64,000 nt of DNA from Zhengitettix transpicula (taxonomy: Eukaryota; Arthropoda; Insecta; Orthoptera; Tetrigidae): NCBI GenBank assembly GCA_037074705.1, contig CM073591.1, positions 8,151,587 to 8,215,586 on the forward strand. Reading direction: 5' to 3'. Numbering within the stretch: position 1 is the stretch's first letter; each line of letters starts with the position of its first letter. The notes below the pieces were generated by a model. It worked only from the letters and a program-made list of their open reading frames with translations. It had not been told where the DNA came from and ran no database searches. Shown here piece after piece: positions 1 to 13,029 of this stretch. Both the position numbers and the translations under genes were made by a program.

Positions 1-3000
1 ACTGACAGAAAGATGGAAAGAAGAAAAAGCAAAGAAAGAGTGAGAGAGAGAGAAACTATGAAAAGAAATGAGACAGACAGAAAACAGATGGAAATAAGGG
101 AAGTCATGAAGGGAAAACAGGAAGGAAGGATGGCGGAAATGAATAAAGTCAGGACGGAGGAAATAAAGGAACGACAGGAAGATGAAAGAAAGTAAAATGA
201 AAAGACAGTAAGAAATAGGGAAAGATAGAAATAATTATACGAGGACAGATCAAAATAAGTGAAGAAAATAAGAAATAAAGGAAAAGGGAAATAAATAAAG
301 TTAAACCGAAGGTAATGAAGGAAAGACAGAAAGATGAAAGAAAGGAAAAAGAAAAGAAGGTAAGAAATAGGGAAAGATAGAAATAATTATAGGAGGACAG
401 ATGGAAATAATTGAAGACAAAAAAAATAAAGGAAAAGGGGAATAAATAAAGTTAAACCGAAGAAAATAATGGAAAGACAGGAAGATGAAAGAAAGAAAAA
501 AAAGACGGTAAGAAATAGGGAAAGATAGAAATAATTATAGGAGGACAGATGGAACTAAGTGAAGAAAAGAAGAAATAAAGGAAATGGGAAGTAAATAAAG
601 TTAAACCGAAGGAAATAAAGGAAAGACAGGAAGATGAAAGAAAGAAATAGGGAAAGATAGCAATAATTATAGGAGGACAGATGGAACTGAGTAAAGAAAA
701 GAAGAAATAAAGGAAATGGAAAGTAAATAAAGTTAAACCGAGGAAAATAAAGTAAGACAGGAAGATGAAAGAAAGAAAAAAGAAAAGACGGTAAGAAATA
801 GGGAAAGATAGAAATAATTATACGAGGACAGATGGAACTGAGTGAAGAAAAAAGAAATAAAGAAAATGGGAAGTAAATAAAGTTAAACCGAAGGAAATAA
901 AGAAAAGACAGGAAGATGAAAGAAAGAAATAGGGAAAGATAGAAATAATTATACGAGGACAGATGGAACTGAGTGAAGAAAAGAAGAAATAAAGGAAATG
1001 GGAAGTAAATAAAGTTAAACCGAAGGAAATAGAGGAAAGACAGGAAGATGAAAGAAAGAAATAAGGAAAGAAAGAAATAATTATAGGAGGACAGATGGAA
1101 CTGAGTGAAGAAAAGAAGAATAAAGGAAATGGGAAGTAAATAAAGTTAAACCGAAGGAAATAAAGGAAAGACAGGAAGATGAAAGAAAGAAATAGGGAAA
1201 GATAGCAATAATTATAGGAGGACAGATGGAACTGAGTGAAGAAAAGAAGAAATAATGGAAATGGGAAGTAAATAAAGTTAAACCGAAGAAAATAAAGGAA
1301 AGACAGGAAGATGAAAGAAAGGAAAAAAAAAGAAGGTAAGAAATAGGAAAAGATAGAAATAATTATAGGAGGACAGATGGAACTGAGCGAATAAAAGAAG
1401 AAATAAAGAAAATGGGAAGTAAATAAAGTTAAACCGAAGGAAATAAAGGCAAGACAGGAATATGAAAGAAAGAAATAAGGAAAGATAGAAATAAATATAG
1501 GAGGACAGATCGAAATAAGTGAAGAAAATAAGAAATAAAGGAAAAGTGAAATAAATAAAGTTAAACCGAAGAAAATAATGGAAAGACAGGAAGATGAAAG
1601 AAAGAAAAAAAAAGAAGGTAAGAAATAGGAAAAGATAGAAATAATTATAGGAGGACAGATGGAACTGAGCGAATAAAAGAAGAAATAAAGAAAATTGGGA
1701 AGTAAATAAAGTTAAACCGAAGGAAATAAAGGCAAGACAGGAAGATGAAAGAAAGAAATAAGGAAAGAAAGAAATAATTATAGGAGGACAGATGGAACTG
1801 AGTGAAGAAAAGAAGAAATAAAGGAAATGGGAAGTAAATAAAGTTAAACCGAAGGAAATAAAGGAAAGACAGGAAGATGAAAGAAAGAAATAGGGAAAGA
1901 AAGAAATAATTATAGGAGGACAGATGGAACTGAGTGAAGAAAAGAAGAAATAAAGGAAATGGGAAGTAAATAAAGTTAAACCGAAGGAAATAAAGGAAAG
2001 ACAGGAAGATGAAAGAAAGAAATAGGGAAAGATAGCAATAATTATAGGAGGACAGATGGAACTGAGTGAAGAAAAGAAGAAATAATGGAAATGGGAAGTA
2101 AATAAAGTTAAACCGAAGAAAATAAAGGAAAGACAGGAAGATGAAAGAAAGGAAAAAAAAAGAAGGTAAGAAATAGGAAAAGATAGAAATAATTATAGGA
2201 GGGCAGATGGAACTGAGCGAATAAAAGAAGAAATAAAGAAAATGGGAAGTAAATAAAGTTAAACCGAAGGAAATAAAGGCAAGACAGGAAGATGAAAGAA
2301 AGAAATAAGGAAAGAAAGAAATAAATATAGGAGGACAGATGGAACTGAGTGAAGAAAAGAAGAAATAAAGGAAATGGGAAGTAAATAAAGTTAAACCGAA
2401 GGAAATAAAGGAAAGACAGGAAGATGAAAGAAAGAAATAGGGAAAGATAGCAATAATTATAGGAGGACAGATGGAACTGAGTGAAGAAAAGAAGAAATAA
2501 TGGAAATGGGAAGTAAATAAAGTTAAACCGAAGAAAATAAAGGAAAGACAGGAAGATGAAAGAAAGGAAAAAAAAGAAGGTAAGAAATAGGAAAAGATAG
2601 AAATAATTATAGGAGGGCAGATGGAACTGAGCGAATAAAAGAAGAAATAAAGAAAATGGGAAGTAAATAAAGTTAAACCGAAGGAAATAAAGGCAAGACA
2701 GGAAGATGAAAGAAAGAAATAAGGAAAGAAAGAAATAATTATAGGAGGACAGATGGAACTGAGTGAAGAAAAGAAGAAATAAAGGAAATGGGAAGTAAAT
2801 AAAGTTAAACCGAAGGAAATAAAGGAAAGACAGGAAGATGAAAGAAAGAAATAGGGAAAGATAGCAATAATTATAGGAGGACAGATGGAACTGAGTGAAG
2901 AAAAGAAGAAATAATGGAAATGGGAAGTAAATAAAGTTAAACCGAAGAAAATAAAGGAAAGACAGGAAGATGAAAGAAAGGAAAAAAAAGAAGGTAAGAA

Positions 3001-3540
3001 ATAGGAAAAGATAGAAATAATTATAGGAGGACAGATGGAACTGAGCGAATAAAAGAAGAAATAAAGAAAATGGGAAGTAAATAAAGTTAAACCGAAGGAA
3101 ATAAAGGCAAGACAGGAAGATGAAAGAAAGAAATAAGGAAAGATAGAAATAAATATAGGAGGACCGATCGAAATAAGTGAAGAAAATAAGAAATAAAGGA
3201 AAAGGGAAATAAATAAAGTTAAACCGAAGAAAATAAAGGAAATACAGGAAGATGAAAGAAAGGAAAAAGAAAAGAAGGTAAGAAATAGGGAAAGATAGAA
3301 ATAATTATAGGAGGACAGATGGAAATAATTGAAGACAAGAAGAAATAAAGAAAAAGGGGAATAAATAAAGTTAAACCGAAGAAAATAAAGGAAAGACAGG
3401 AAGCTGAAAGAAAGAAAGGATGGTAAGAAATAGTGGATGATAGAAATATTTATAGGAGTACGGATGGAAATAAGTAAATACAAGAATAAAGGAAAAGGGA
3501 AATAAATAAAGTTAAACAGAAGGAAAGAAAGGAAGATGAA
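1..3540. repeat. Purine-rich satellite array A, with 414-bp higher-order repeat
   Basis: The + strand is almost entirely A and G, built from ~132-bp and ~151-bp monomers. Each contains a block like ggaggacagatggaactgag followed by gaagaaataaagg and gttaaaccgaagg. The longer monomers carry an extra ~20-bp gaaaaaaaaagaaggtaag-type block. Three consecutive monomers form a 414-bp higher-order unit: the variant gagcgaataaaag recurs near 2217, 2631 and 3045. The array runs off the left edge and decays near 3480-3540. The 647-residue minus-strand open frame at 1645-3588 exists because 414 is divisible by three and the strand has few stops. It is Phe/Ser/Leu low complexity, not a gene. Confidence 0.93.
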
Positions 3541-4689
3541 TGAAAGAAAAAAAAGAAAAGAAGTTGAGGTAAGGTGGAAAACCAACAAGGAAGCTCCGTT
3601 GAAGGGAATTAATTACCAACCGACTATTACTCGAGCGCCTTCCCCTGATAGAAGAGGATCGCGTGAAGGTAAACGTGATTTATTTCGCTTTTCGGTCTCG
3701 CGCACAATTGCGAAGTGACATTAATAATAATAATAACACTCCTGCGATTGCACGCGGATTGGTTTTCGCTTGCGCCAGTTTATTCTAAGCCGCCGCGTGT
3801 TAATGATTTACGAGGAGGAACGTCACAACCCTTGTACCTTAATTCCCCAGAGGGAAGCAAATAAATTTCCGCGGCGCCATTTATAGCGAGGAGCAGCTCT
3901 TGATTTAAAGACTCGCTGAGGTGCGAGCTTCGTGCCCTTGAGGGGGTGAGAGGGAGACTATTATTATTATTATTATCACTACACTACGTAATTACGAGGC
4001 CACTAAACGCTCAATTAAGACGTTTCTCTCGGGGACGCGACGAGCCGTCACGAAATCCTCAAACAGGAAGCCGAAATACACATTGGCCTAATTATATTAG
4101 CCCCAAGTAAATGTTCCCCACAAATAATATCAAATAATCTCGTTGCCTCAATTATGTAATTATTAAACGGCCTTGTGTAACAGACATTTTATTTTTTAAG
4201 GGATCCAATTAACTGATGCATAAATAACGCATTTTCCCCCTTTTAAATACTTTAATTCTTTTAAGTTTTCTACTCAATAATTTTTTCTACTTAGCGCAGA
4301 TATTTACTGACAACCCCTTTAGTTACATTATGCCTTTTTTTTCTTCTAATTGTATGTGTTTCCTCTTTGTACTTTTTTCATTTATGTTCATTTTAATTTA
4401 CATTCATAGTTGCTTTCAAATTAATTCCCTATCTTTTCTGTATTCTTATTTGTATTATTTCGCTATTCTAATGACCAATTTCCTGTTTCAGAAACTTTCT
4501 CACTTTCGTCGTAGTTTATTTTTATATATTTCCTTAATAACAGCATTTTCTCTTTAATGAACTTTTTTTTTACAAATATTTTACCCTGTTCTTGTTAGAA
4601 TTGTTTTATTCTTATAGGTTGTCTTATTATAGGTTGTCTTTCTATCTATCTTTATTTTTATTCTCTAATTATTCCCTTTTTTGATATTT
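3541..4689. other. Unique DNA, no gene seen
   Basis: Mixed-composition sequence between two arrays. It holds short (TAA)n near 3722 and (ATT)n near 3960. The right half becomes T-rich. I see no supported coding region or RNA. Confidence 0.6.
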
Positions 4690-5640
4690 TTTCATAGTGT
4701 CTTTCATTCATCCTTCTGTTTTCCTTCCTCGTTTGTGTCTTCTTTCTCTGTTATATTACTTTGTATTCTCTCATTATTCCCTTTTTATATTAAATCCTTC
4801 TTTCCTTCTGTTTCCTTTCCTCGTTTCTGTATTCTTCCTCTGTTTTATTACTTTGTATTCTCTTATTATTCCCTTTTTTGATAGTTTTTCATAGTGTCTT
4901 TCATTCATCCATTTTTCCTTCGGTTTTCTTTCCTCGTTTCTTTCATCTTTCTCTGTTTTATTACTTTGTATTCTCTCATTATTCCCTTTTTTGATATGTT
5001 TTCATAGTGTCTTTCATTCCTCTATCTTTCCTTCTGTTTTCTTTCCTCGTTTCTCTATTCTTCCTCTGTTTTTTTACTTTGTATTCTCTCATTATTCCCT
5101 TTTTTATATGTTTTCATAGGTCTTTAATTCATCCTTCTTTCCTTCTGTTTTCTTTACTCGTTTCTGTATTCTTCCTCTGTTTTATTACTTTGTATTCTCT
5201 CATTATTCCCTTTTTTGATATTTTTTCATAGTGTCTTTCATTCATCCATTTTTTCCTTCTGTTTTCTTTCCTCGTTTCTGTCTTCTTTCTCTGTTTTATT
5301 ACTTTGTATTCTCTCATTATTCCCTTTTTTATATGTTTTCATAGTGTCTTTAATTCATCCTTCTTTCCTTCTGTTTTCTTTCCTCGTTTGTGTCTTCTTT
5401 CTCTGTTTTATTACTTTGTATTCTCTCATTATTCCCTTTTTTATATGTTTTCATAGTGTCTTTAATTCATCCTTCTTTCCTTCTGTTTTCTTTCCTCGTT
5501 TCTGTATTCTTCCTGTTTAATTACTTTGTATTCTCTCATTATTCCCTTTTTTGAAATATTTGCATAGTGTCTTTCATTCATCCTTCTTTCCTTCTGTTTT
5601 CTTTCCTCGTTTGTCTTCATTCTCTGTTTTATTACTTTGT
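4690..5640. repeat. Pyrimidine-rich tandem array B (~112 bp unit)
   Basis: About eight imperfect copies of a T/C-rich unit. The phrase tctcattattccctttttt recurs at roughly 4771, 4976, 5089, 5200, 5314, 5426 and 5536, giving steps of about 110-114 bp. Other fixed phrases are catccttctttccttctg and tttcctcgtttctg. The Phe/Ser-rich open frames here are compositional. Confidence 0.92.
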
Positions 5641-6190
5641 TGGATTCAATATATATATTTTTTTATTTATTTCCGTAAACTTTCTCTTAACTAATTCAGT
5701 ACTTCATTTTTTATTTCATTCACTCAATTTATCACGTTTCCCTTTCTTTCAATCATCCTGTTTCGTTTCTACTATAAATCTTTCTCATTCCCTTCCCTGT
5801 TTATTTCTTTTATCCAATTATTCTTTCAGTCACCCCCCTATTTATTTCCTGGTTTTTCACCTATTTTTCTTCTCTCTCCAGAAAACAGAATGTATGAAAG
5901 AGGGAAAAATACAGAAGTAATTAAGGGAAAGAAAACAAGATACAGAGAGGAAGAAGAAGACAGGAGTAATTTTTCTCCTATTACAATACATTAGTTTGGA
6001 TCTTAATAATAACCCCCCCTCTTCTCTTTGTCCTCGGGGTCTTCTTTAACATTAATTCTAGACTATTGCACCCCCCCTTCACCCCGCACCCCCCCGGATC
6101 AGCCCAGATAATAATAAGATTTTTATTGTTTCACTTTCTTCCCTGTATTTATTTATTTTTTTATTATCCTCGGTTTACAGTCTTCTTCAT
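5641..6190. other. T- and C-run rich DNA, no gene seen
   Basis: T-rich sequence grading into C-homopolymer runs near 6010-6095. No coding region, RNA or recognisable element. Confidence 0.5.
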
Positions 6191-6194
6191 AAAG

Positions 6195-6345
6195 GATTTT
6201 GAGTGTTGTCAACTGATCAGCGCCGTTGTGTCGCTCTAGGTTCCCCTTAGCACCTGAAGAAAGGGAACAAGGGTCCCTGAAACGTTGTTGTGTGATATTT
6301 ATGTCACCCTTCTTTTTTCCGTATTTTGTCCGCCCTTCCCGTTAT
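6195..6345 (+). mobile_element. Penelope-like element 3' terminal remnant
   Basis: Matches the sequence that follows the GIY-YIG remnant at 52477-52935. Both contain gtcaactga, then gttgtgtcgctctagg, then ttagcacctgaaga, then acgttgttgtgtg and a tatttat/gtcaccc-type tail. Related copies lie at 18370-18600 (minus) and 62025-62380. No coding part remains here, so this is a truncated end. Assignment to Penelope-like elements rests on the linked GIY-YIG remnant at 52.5 kb. Confidence 0.72.
6254..6284 (+). ncRNA. Hammerhead-like ribozyme core
   Basis: CTGAAGA (fits the CUGANGA core) at 6254-6260 is followed by a 5-bp stem AGGGA/TCCCT and then GAAACG at 6279-6284. This is the hammerhead arrangement core-stem II-GAAA. 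A clear stem III partner and NUH cleavage site are not evident, so an active single-molecule ribozyme is not shown. A dimeric or decayed form is possible. Confidence 0.55.
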
Positions 6346-6562
6346 TATTTTTCAATCCGACGTAATTTTTTCATTCCCTTAAATGCTCCAAAACGTATTT
6401 TGTTGTTATTATTTTCAGCTTAAATTTTTTTTCGGGGGGTGGATTGAATTAAACGAAATCCGGAATCGGTAGTTAATTTTGGGTGTTGGGGGTGGCTTGC
6501 GGGGGGTGGGAAAGGTTGTCCGCAGATAATTTGTTGAATGTTGAACCGTGGGGATATTTTTT

Positions 6563-6667
6563 TTTCTTTTTCTTCTTCTTCTTCTGCGGGCAGCCGCGTG
6601 CAGGGTTGGGGGTGGGGGGTGGAAAAGTTCTGTGGTTTCCTGGCGGGCCGCGAAGGTCCATTACTCG

Positions 6668-6718
<51 letters not shown>
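6563..6718. repeat. Simple repeats (TTC)n and (TC)n
   Basis: A short T/TTC tract near 6563-6590 and a (TC)n tract at about 6675-6718. Open frames encoding Ser/Leu or Arg/Glu dipeptides across this stretch are microsatellite artefacts. Confidence 0.9.
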
Positions 6719-6721
<3 letters not shown>

Positions 6722-6789
6722 TCTGACCCCTTTACGATTCGTTTTCACTTTCGACTGTCGGCCTGGAAACGTCTCACTGGAGTCTCCTT

Positions 6790-7309
6790 AGCCAGGAATT
6801 TCCTTTTCCTATTGTAAAATCATCCTTGAATTATTTTTTTTTGGTTTAATTTGTGGCCTTTCCAGTGACCTTTGCCAACCCTACGTTACGGGACAGAATG
6901 CAGGCGTCGACGAGCCTCCTCCATGTGACGGTTTCCTTTTCATCCACAGACGGACCTGTCAAGAAGACACGTTTCCACCCGACTTGTGATTGACCAATCA
7001 GAGTCTTTCTTTAAGTCCAGGGTTGCCGCATTCCTTTTTACCAGGTTATTCACCTCGCTTTTCATCAAGAGTTTTTTTTTAGGGATCCTTATTTAGGATT
7101 TTTTTGGCCTTGTTTTGGCCAACCCGTCACCTCTTACCCTTAACGGTTGCACCTCTTCCAAATTTAATTTCAAAGTTACACGACGTTTCGTTCCATTTGG
7201 TCGGGAACTTCTAAAAGATGTTCAAAATTTTTTTATGTTGCAGTTCCGCGAGAAAAAAAAACAGTGAACGAAACTGCGCGTTTTAATTTCTCACGTGTTG
7301 CCCTGGCGC
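6790..7309. other. Unique DNA, no gene seen
   Basis: Mixed sequence with T-runs. No coding region or repeat family identified. Confidence 0.5.
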
Positions 7310-8950
7310 TGTCATAATTAAACTCAGCGACATCCATAACCAGGGATTTGACTCCAGTCTCGGGTTAGTTTTATGTAACGCACCCCCGCTACTAAGCGTG
7401 CTCCGCTCCCATGCCGAAAGGGGTTGAAATTATAAAAAACAGCATCGGGAGAAACACTATAAAACTCATTTACCATAAAAAAATTATTTTTCAGAAGCAA
7501 AGATCGGCCTTGTTATAGGGTTTTTAAAAACTTCCACCCCAGACCAAGGGGGATGTTAAACGGGAATATTAATGTCAAATTAAACTCCGCGACATCAATA
7601 ACCTCTGATTAGACTACAATCTCGGGGAGTTTATGCGTTACTCTTAAGATACGCCCCATTCACCCCCAACCCTAAGATGGTACTTCCTTCCCATGCCGAT
7701 AGCGGTTGAAATAATTATACAAAAACAGTATCGGGAGAAACACTATAAATCTCAATGAACCCCTGAAATAATTTTAACCGGCGCAAATATCGACATTTTG
7801 ACCATTTTTGATCATTTTCACCCCCAGAATCTTGAGGTTTAACGGCAATACGAATGTCATAATTAAACTCAGCGACATCAATAACCTCTGATTCGACTAC
7901 AATCTCGGGGAGTTTCTGCATTACTTTTAAGTAATGCCCCCGTCCACCCCCAACCCTAAGACGGTGCTTCCCCTCCCATGCCGATAGCGGTTGAAATAAT
8001 TATACATAAACAAGTATCGGGAGAAACACTATAAATCTCAATGACCCCCCGAAATAATTTTAACCGACGCAAATATCGTCATTTTGACCATTTTTGATCA
8101 TTTCCACCCCGACCACCCCCAGAACCTTGAGGTTTACCGGCAATACGAATGTCATAATTAAACTCAGCGACATAAATAACCCCAGATTTCACTCCACTGT
8201 AAGATTTTTCACGTTATTTTCATCTAAGTCCCCTAAATCTCTTCACCTCTGTTGCCGAAAGCGGATGACATTATACACAAACAACATCGGGAGCAACACT
8301 ATCAATCCCAATCTGTCACTGCATCCATCCTATTTGCTCTCCGGCTTCCACTTGAACTTCACCTTCGAGCACCGAACTCCGGCTGCTCCAGACACCACAA
8401 CCACCACGTCCGCTCTCTGCTTTTCGACTCCAACATCCGCCTCCCTCAGGCTCCGACTTCCAACTAACTAAATCCTTTATATCCTCTCTTGTCACTACAT
8501 CCATCCTATTTGCTCTCTGGCTTCCAAACTCTAACTATCAAACACTATCCATCCCTGCCCGTGGGGGGGTTAAACTGCAATATGAACGTCGTAATTAATC
8601 TCAATGTAATTAACCCCCGAAAAATTATTTATCCGACGCAAAAGTCGGCAGGTGAACATGATTGAAAATTTTCTACCCCCCCCCCCACCTTCTTTTAACT
8701 TTACCCAGATTTTCGTAAATAAATTTAGCGACATCCATAGCCCAGGATTCGACTCCAATCATGGTTGTTCTCGCGTTTTTTTTCTTGTAACGTCTCTTTC
8801 TACCACCACCCTTAATGGTTGCTCTGCTCCAATTATGAGAGGTGTTAAAGTAAAACACAAACATCGTCGGGAGAAACACGATCAATCTCATTGTCTTCTG
8901 ACTCAAATATCGGCGTTTTAAGCAAGTTTGAAAATTTTCCACCCCGTCCC
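7310..8950. repeat. Tandem family C (~263-295 bp unit)
   Basis: Diverged head-to-tail copies marked by aattaaactcagcgacatc at about 7318, 7580, 7860, 8156 and, more decayed, ~8720. Each unit also carries a C-rich segment (cacccccaaccctaag), cgggagaaacactat and a tttgaccatttttgatcat-type end. Around 8310 and 8485 there is a local ~175-bp duplication marked by catcctatttgctct. Related monomers occur at 18950-19200 and 49745-50060. Confidence 0.85.
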
Positions 8951-9739
8951 TGGGGGGTTGGTAAACGTGTCACAGTGTTTGTCCTCGGTTCGAATGGAAC
9001 ACGTGTACGAAATTTTGTCACACTTGCTGCAACGTGTTGCCTGTACAACTGACGAGGATCATAAGAGGACGGGGGCCAGTCTCCGCCACTCTCCGCCACG
9101 CTCAGTCTCCGTCTGGGGTTTTTGCAGTGACCAGCAACGTTAATGGAAGTGCGGAGCGAAGACGGAGCTCTCGAGTGCTCGGCGCTTTTCACCCCGAGGA
9201 GTGGAATCCATCAATGCCAACACGAGCCAACTCACGGACGGTGAAAGGAAAACTTGCTGCTGACCGACAGCGCCGCCAATTCCCCCCCCCCCCTCAGTCA
9301 GGAAACTACTCAGCTTGGGCAAGGGACGGGGAAATACAGCCACGCGGTTGTGACGTCATGGCAAACAGAAACGTGCCTGTGGGGAGACAACAACACAAGA
9401 AACTTCCATATATATATATATACAGTCGAGCACCTGACGACAGCAACAAAGTCTGGCGGAACACTGTTCTTCAGCCTATTTTAATTCCTTTCCTCAACTA
9501 ACCTGGAACTGTACAACGCTGTAATCAAACCACGAAGCCATCAGCAACCCTGTAAAAGGCTGGAGATCAAAGAAAGATATTAAGGTTTAAAACAAAATCC
9601 ATAAGAAGAAACCAACCCGCCCCCCCCCGCCGCTTTACCAAAGAACCCGAGAAAATAAACATCATTAGACACAGAAGAAACCAAAACCCGAATTGGTTTT
9701 AAGGGACCGGAGAAGGACTTAAAAAGGAAGTACAAAATC
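8951..9739. other. Unique DNA, no gene seen
   Basis: Contains C-runs and a short (AT)n near 9408-9421. Overlapping open frames on both strands (up to 155 codons) show no domain or motif I recognise and are not called. Confidence 0.5.
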
Positions 9740-10870
9740 ATAGAAAAAAATGGGTGAGATCAGGGATATAAAAAAATGGGAAGTAGATACACAGACGGGG
9801 AAAAGAATTTTTAAAAATTTTCCAGTCGATAGAAACGGTAAAGAATATAAATGACGCTAGAAACATGAATTGAAATATTGAATTAATTAATAGGAAACAG
9901 AAAGACAGTCGGAAATAAAGATGAAAAATAAAAGAGGCAAAAATTAAAGGGAAAAAAATTAGAGCTATATATATAGGGAGTATAAAAATAGGAAAATAAG
10001 GATAAGAAAGATGAGTTATATATGAAAAAGTGAAAGGAGGTAGTCGAAAGAGGAATAGAATGAAAAAAAATTCCACTACACGGAAAAGATAAAAAAGAAA
10101 TATAAAGGACGCCAGAATCATTAGTTGAATTACGACAATGAATGAAACAGAAATACAAACGAAAATAAAGATGGAAAATAAAAAAGACAAAAATTAAAGG
10201 AAAGAAATAGAGAGAAGAAAAGTAAGGATATAATTCCAGAATCATAGAAAGCATGATTGAGATTAGGACTATAAAAAAGAAAAATTATATAGACAAAAGG
10301 TGAATAGAATGAAAAAAAAATGCCAGTAGATAGAAAAGGTAAATAAAATAAAGGACGCCAGAGACATTAACTGTATTACTGAAATAAATGAAAGAGAAAG
10401 ACAGTCGGGAAAAAATATGGAAACTAAAAAAGACAAAAATGAAGGAAAAGAAATAGAGAGAAGGAAAAGTAGAAAAATAAGGATGTAATTACAAAAATTA
10501 CAGAAAACATGATTGAGATGAGGGATATAAAAGAGAAAAAGTAGATAGACAAAAAGCGAATAGCATGAAAAATGCCAGTAGATAGAAAAGGTTAATAAAA
10601 TAAAGGACGCCAGAGACATTAACTGTATTACTGAAATAAATTAAACAGAAAGACAGTCAGGGGAAAAAAGATGGAAACTAAAAAATATGTATATAGAGAA
10701 AAGAAAAAAAAATAGAAAAATAAAGGTAAGGAAGCTGAAATGGAAAGGTAATATACAAGAAAACGGAATTGAGCTATGGGTATAGAGAGAAGAAAAAATA
10801 GGAAAATGAGGATAAGGAAGCTGAAATGGAAATATGAAATACAAGAAAACGGAAACGAATCATGAAAGAG
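9740..10870. repeat. Purine-rich tandem array D (~250 bp unit)
   Basis: A/G-rich + strand with four to five diverged copies. The phrase ggacgcca(g)ga-acatta recurs near 9852, 10108, 10353 and 10607, about 250 bp apart. It is followed by gaaataaatgaaa and agacagtcgg. Minus-strand Phe/Ser/Ile open frames here are compositional. Confidence 0.9.
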
Positions 10871-11700
10871 GATCCATACAATTTATTTAAGAAAATTACG
10901 AGGAATTTATACATTTGAGTGTTCAATAATATTGTTACATGACGTGCAGAAAACTTACGAAATAACCTGATTTAGGCCAGGAATACATTAATCAGTGAAA
11001 TAAGGAAAATCGACTAAATATATAAGTATTTATTGTTACAACAGGATATATTGTAACTAGCCCGCCTATGCAGATTTTCTGCACGACAACGTCAGATCCT
11101 CCAAGCTGAGATCCAGTGTGTTTCCAAGGAGTCTTTGCCACTGAAATTTCCTTCACGAGAATACTAAAAAGAGACCTCGATGGTAATAAATACTAATTTT
11201 TTTCAACCCCCCCTCCTCACAAAAAAAATGGAGAAGAAAAATGTATACTTACTTTGCTAAGTGACGAGTTAAGTCAATGAAAAATGCAAATAAATTAACT
11301 CCCAACGTTCTCGAAAATATAAAAATACTAATTCATTATTATATTTATCACGTTTTCTGCATGACAACGTCGGAGCCTCCACGCGGGGATCCAGAATGTG
11401 TGAGAAACAAAAAGTCGAATACTGCAGACAACTGCTTGTTTTCCAAGTGGAAATTACCCCATATCCTCAGGTAGACGCCTCCCCCCCCCAAAAAAAAAAA
11501 TAACAAAGCCCAATCGACTACAAAGAAATTTCTAACCCAATTAGAAAAATTGAGCAGTTATATAAATTATATAAAAATGTTTTAATTACTTTTGAATTCC
11601 TTAAAAATTTCCTGTAAAAAGAAAAGAATAAATATGTACACCGCCCCTGTCTGAGTAACGATTGGAGTCAATGGAATTGCAAGGAAAATAATTTCCACCC
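10871..11700. repeat. Two-copy ~290-bp duplication
   Basis: A segment beginning ttttctgcacgacaacgtc near 11072 recurs as ttttctgcatgacaacgtc near 11353. Each is followed by (a)gcctcca, gatccag-atgtg, a ttccaag segment and a C-run then A-run. The copies are strongly diverged. The same ctgca motif appears inverted near 10940. Confidence 0.6.
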
Positions 11701-13029
11701 CTCGACTCGCACCCCCAAAGTTTAAGTACTTATTTGTTATTATATAAATATCAAGTCGGTTTAAAATAAATTAAATAATGATTTTATTTTAGTGAGCATA
11801 ACTTTTAGGGGTGTTCGTATCAGATTTCTCCCTAAAGACTTGTGTTCTAAATTATGGGGTTTCCCCACCATGAAGTTGGAAGCATATTTTTATATAATGT
11901 CGCTGGTGTTTTGATTCCAACCCCCCCGTTTTCGGCTCGGTTTTGACGACGAAGTAATGGAATCGATAACCCTAAATCCACCGTCGAGGCTCTTTTCCGG
12001 GCGGCCCCCCTCGGCGTGTTTTCCAGCTCCTGTGGACAGTTTTATGGGAGGGGTTTTTCCCCCCCACCTCCACTCGTCCAGATTCATAAACACGACGGTA
12101 ATAAAGACGACAGAGAGCGAGCGAGTGCTTGCAGCTTTAACCGCACCTGTCGCAGTGGCGCTCCGTAATGAACTTCTCCAAGTCAACCCCCCCCCCATCC
12201 TCCTCCAACCCTCTAAGAAAGGGCTGAAAAAAAATAAAAGCGCCACCACCACGAAAGCACCCAACCTGCACTTTTACTTCCCGTTGGTTGTTGTTTTTTT
12301 TTCATGTTGGCAAAGTGCTTCTCTAGGAATATGGCCGACCACTGTTACGTGCCCGAGCGAGCGCCCCCCCCCCCTAACCCTCAACACACCCCCTTCCGTT
12401 CCCCTTGTACCGCCTTCTCAACCTTTTCCCAGTGTAAATTCATTTTTTTTACCCCGTTCCATAATGGTAATGAAACTGAGCCGCGTCATAAAATCCTTGG
12501 TCCGGGGGGGTTGGTTGGCTGGAGAGAATAGCTGCTAGAGGAGCGGGGGGTTAATTACTGCGCCTCGATCCGAAGTGGAAGGAAACCAATCGCAGAAACA
12601 ACGCCGCCATATATAATATCTAAATCGAAATCAGACGCCCGTGGGGTTGGTGTCACGGTGGAATAACTGCCCCATCCCTTATTATAACGTATATCTGGTT
12701 ACATCATCTCTGAGAAAGGATCCTGCGACGCTATTTAATGTTTTGTTGTTTCCCCGCCACACACAATACAAACCCTCACTGGGATTTTTCCGGCTTCATT
12801 CTTCCTACTTTTATCTGCTCCCAACGTCGTCAGCTTCACCACGACTTTCCTCAGAAACTCAGAAACATGACACGTTTCCAGAGATATTGTGACCTGCAAG
12901 CATCATTGCGTTCTTTATTTCTACGGATTACAAAAGTACACATGAAATCCTTAAAACAGTGCCGGATTCGAAAAGTCAATAAAATTCAGTATACAATTTT
13001 CATTTTCATTTCACAATGAAATAATTAGA
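11701..13029. other. C-run rich unique DNA, no gene seen
   Basis: Several C-homopolymer runs (about 11923, 12060, 12188, 12364) and mixed sequence. Open frames of up to 193 codons at 11957-12538 overlap on both strands and depend on proline-rich C-runs. They lack recognisable domains and are not called. Confidence 0.5.

Noticed and set aside
1645..3588. 647-codon minus-strand open frame
   Set aside because: Phe/Ser/Leu low-complexity translation of a purine satellite. Openness follows from a 414-bp unit and few stop-capable triplets.
6473..6817. Frames encoding Ser/Leu or Arg/Glu runs
   Set aside because: Translations of (TC)n and (TTC)n microsatellites.
8980..8996. ggttcgaat resembling a tRNA B box
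   Set aside because: No A box, acceptor stem or anticodon arm at the right spacing.
11957..12538. 193-codon + frame
   Set aside because: Depends on C-homopolymer proline runs and has an equally long overlapping minus frame; no known motif.
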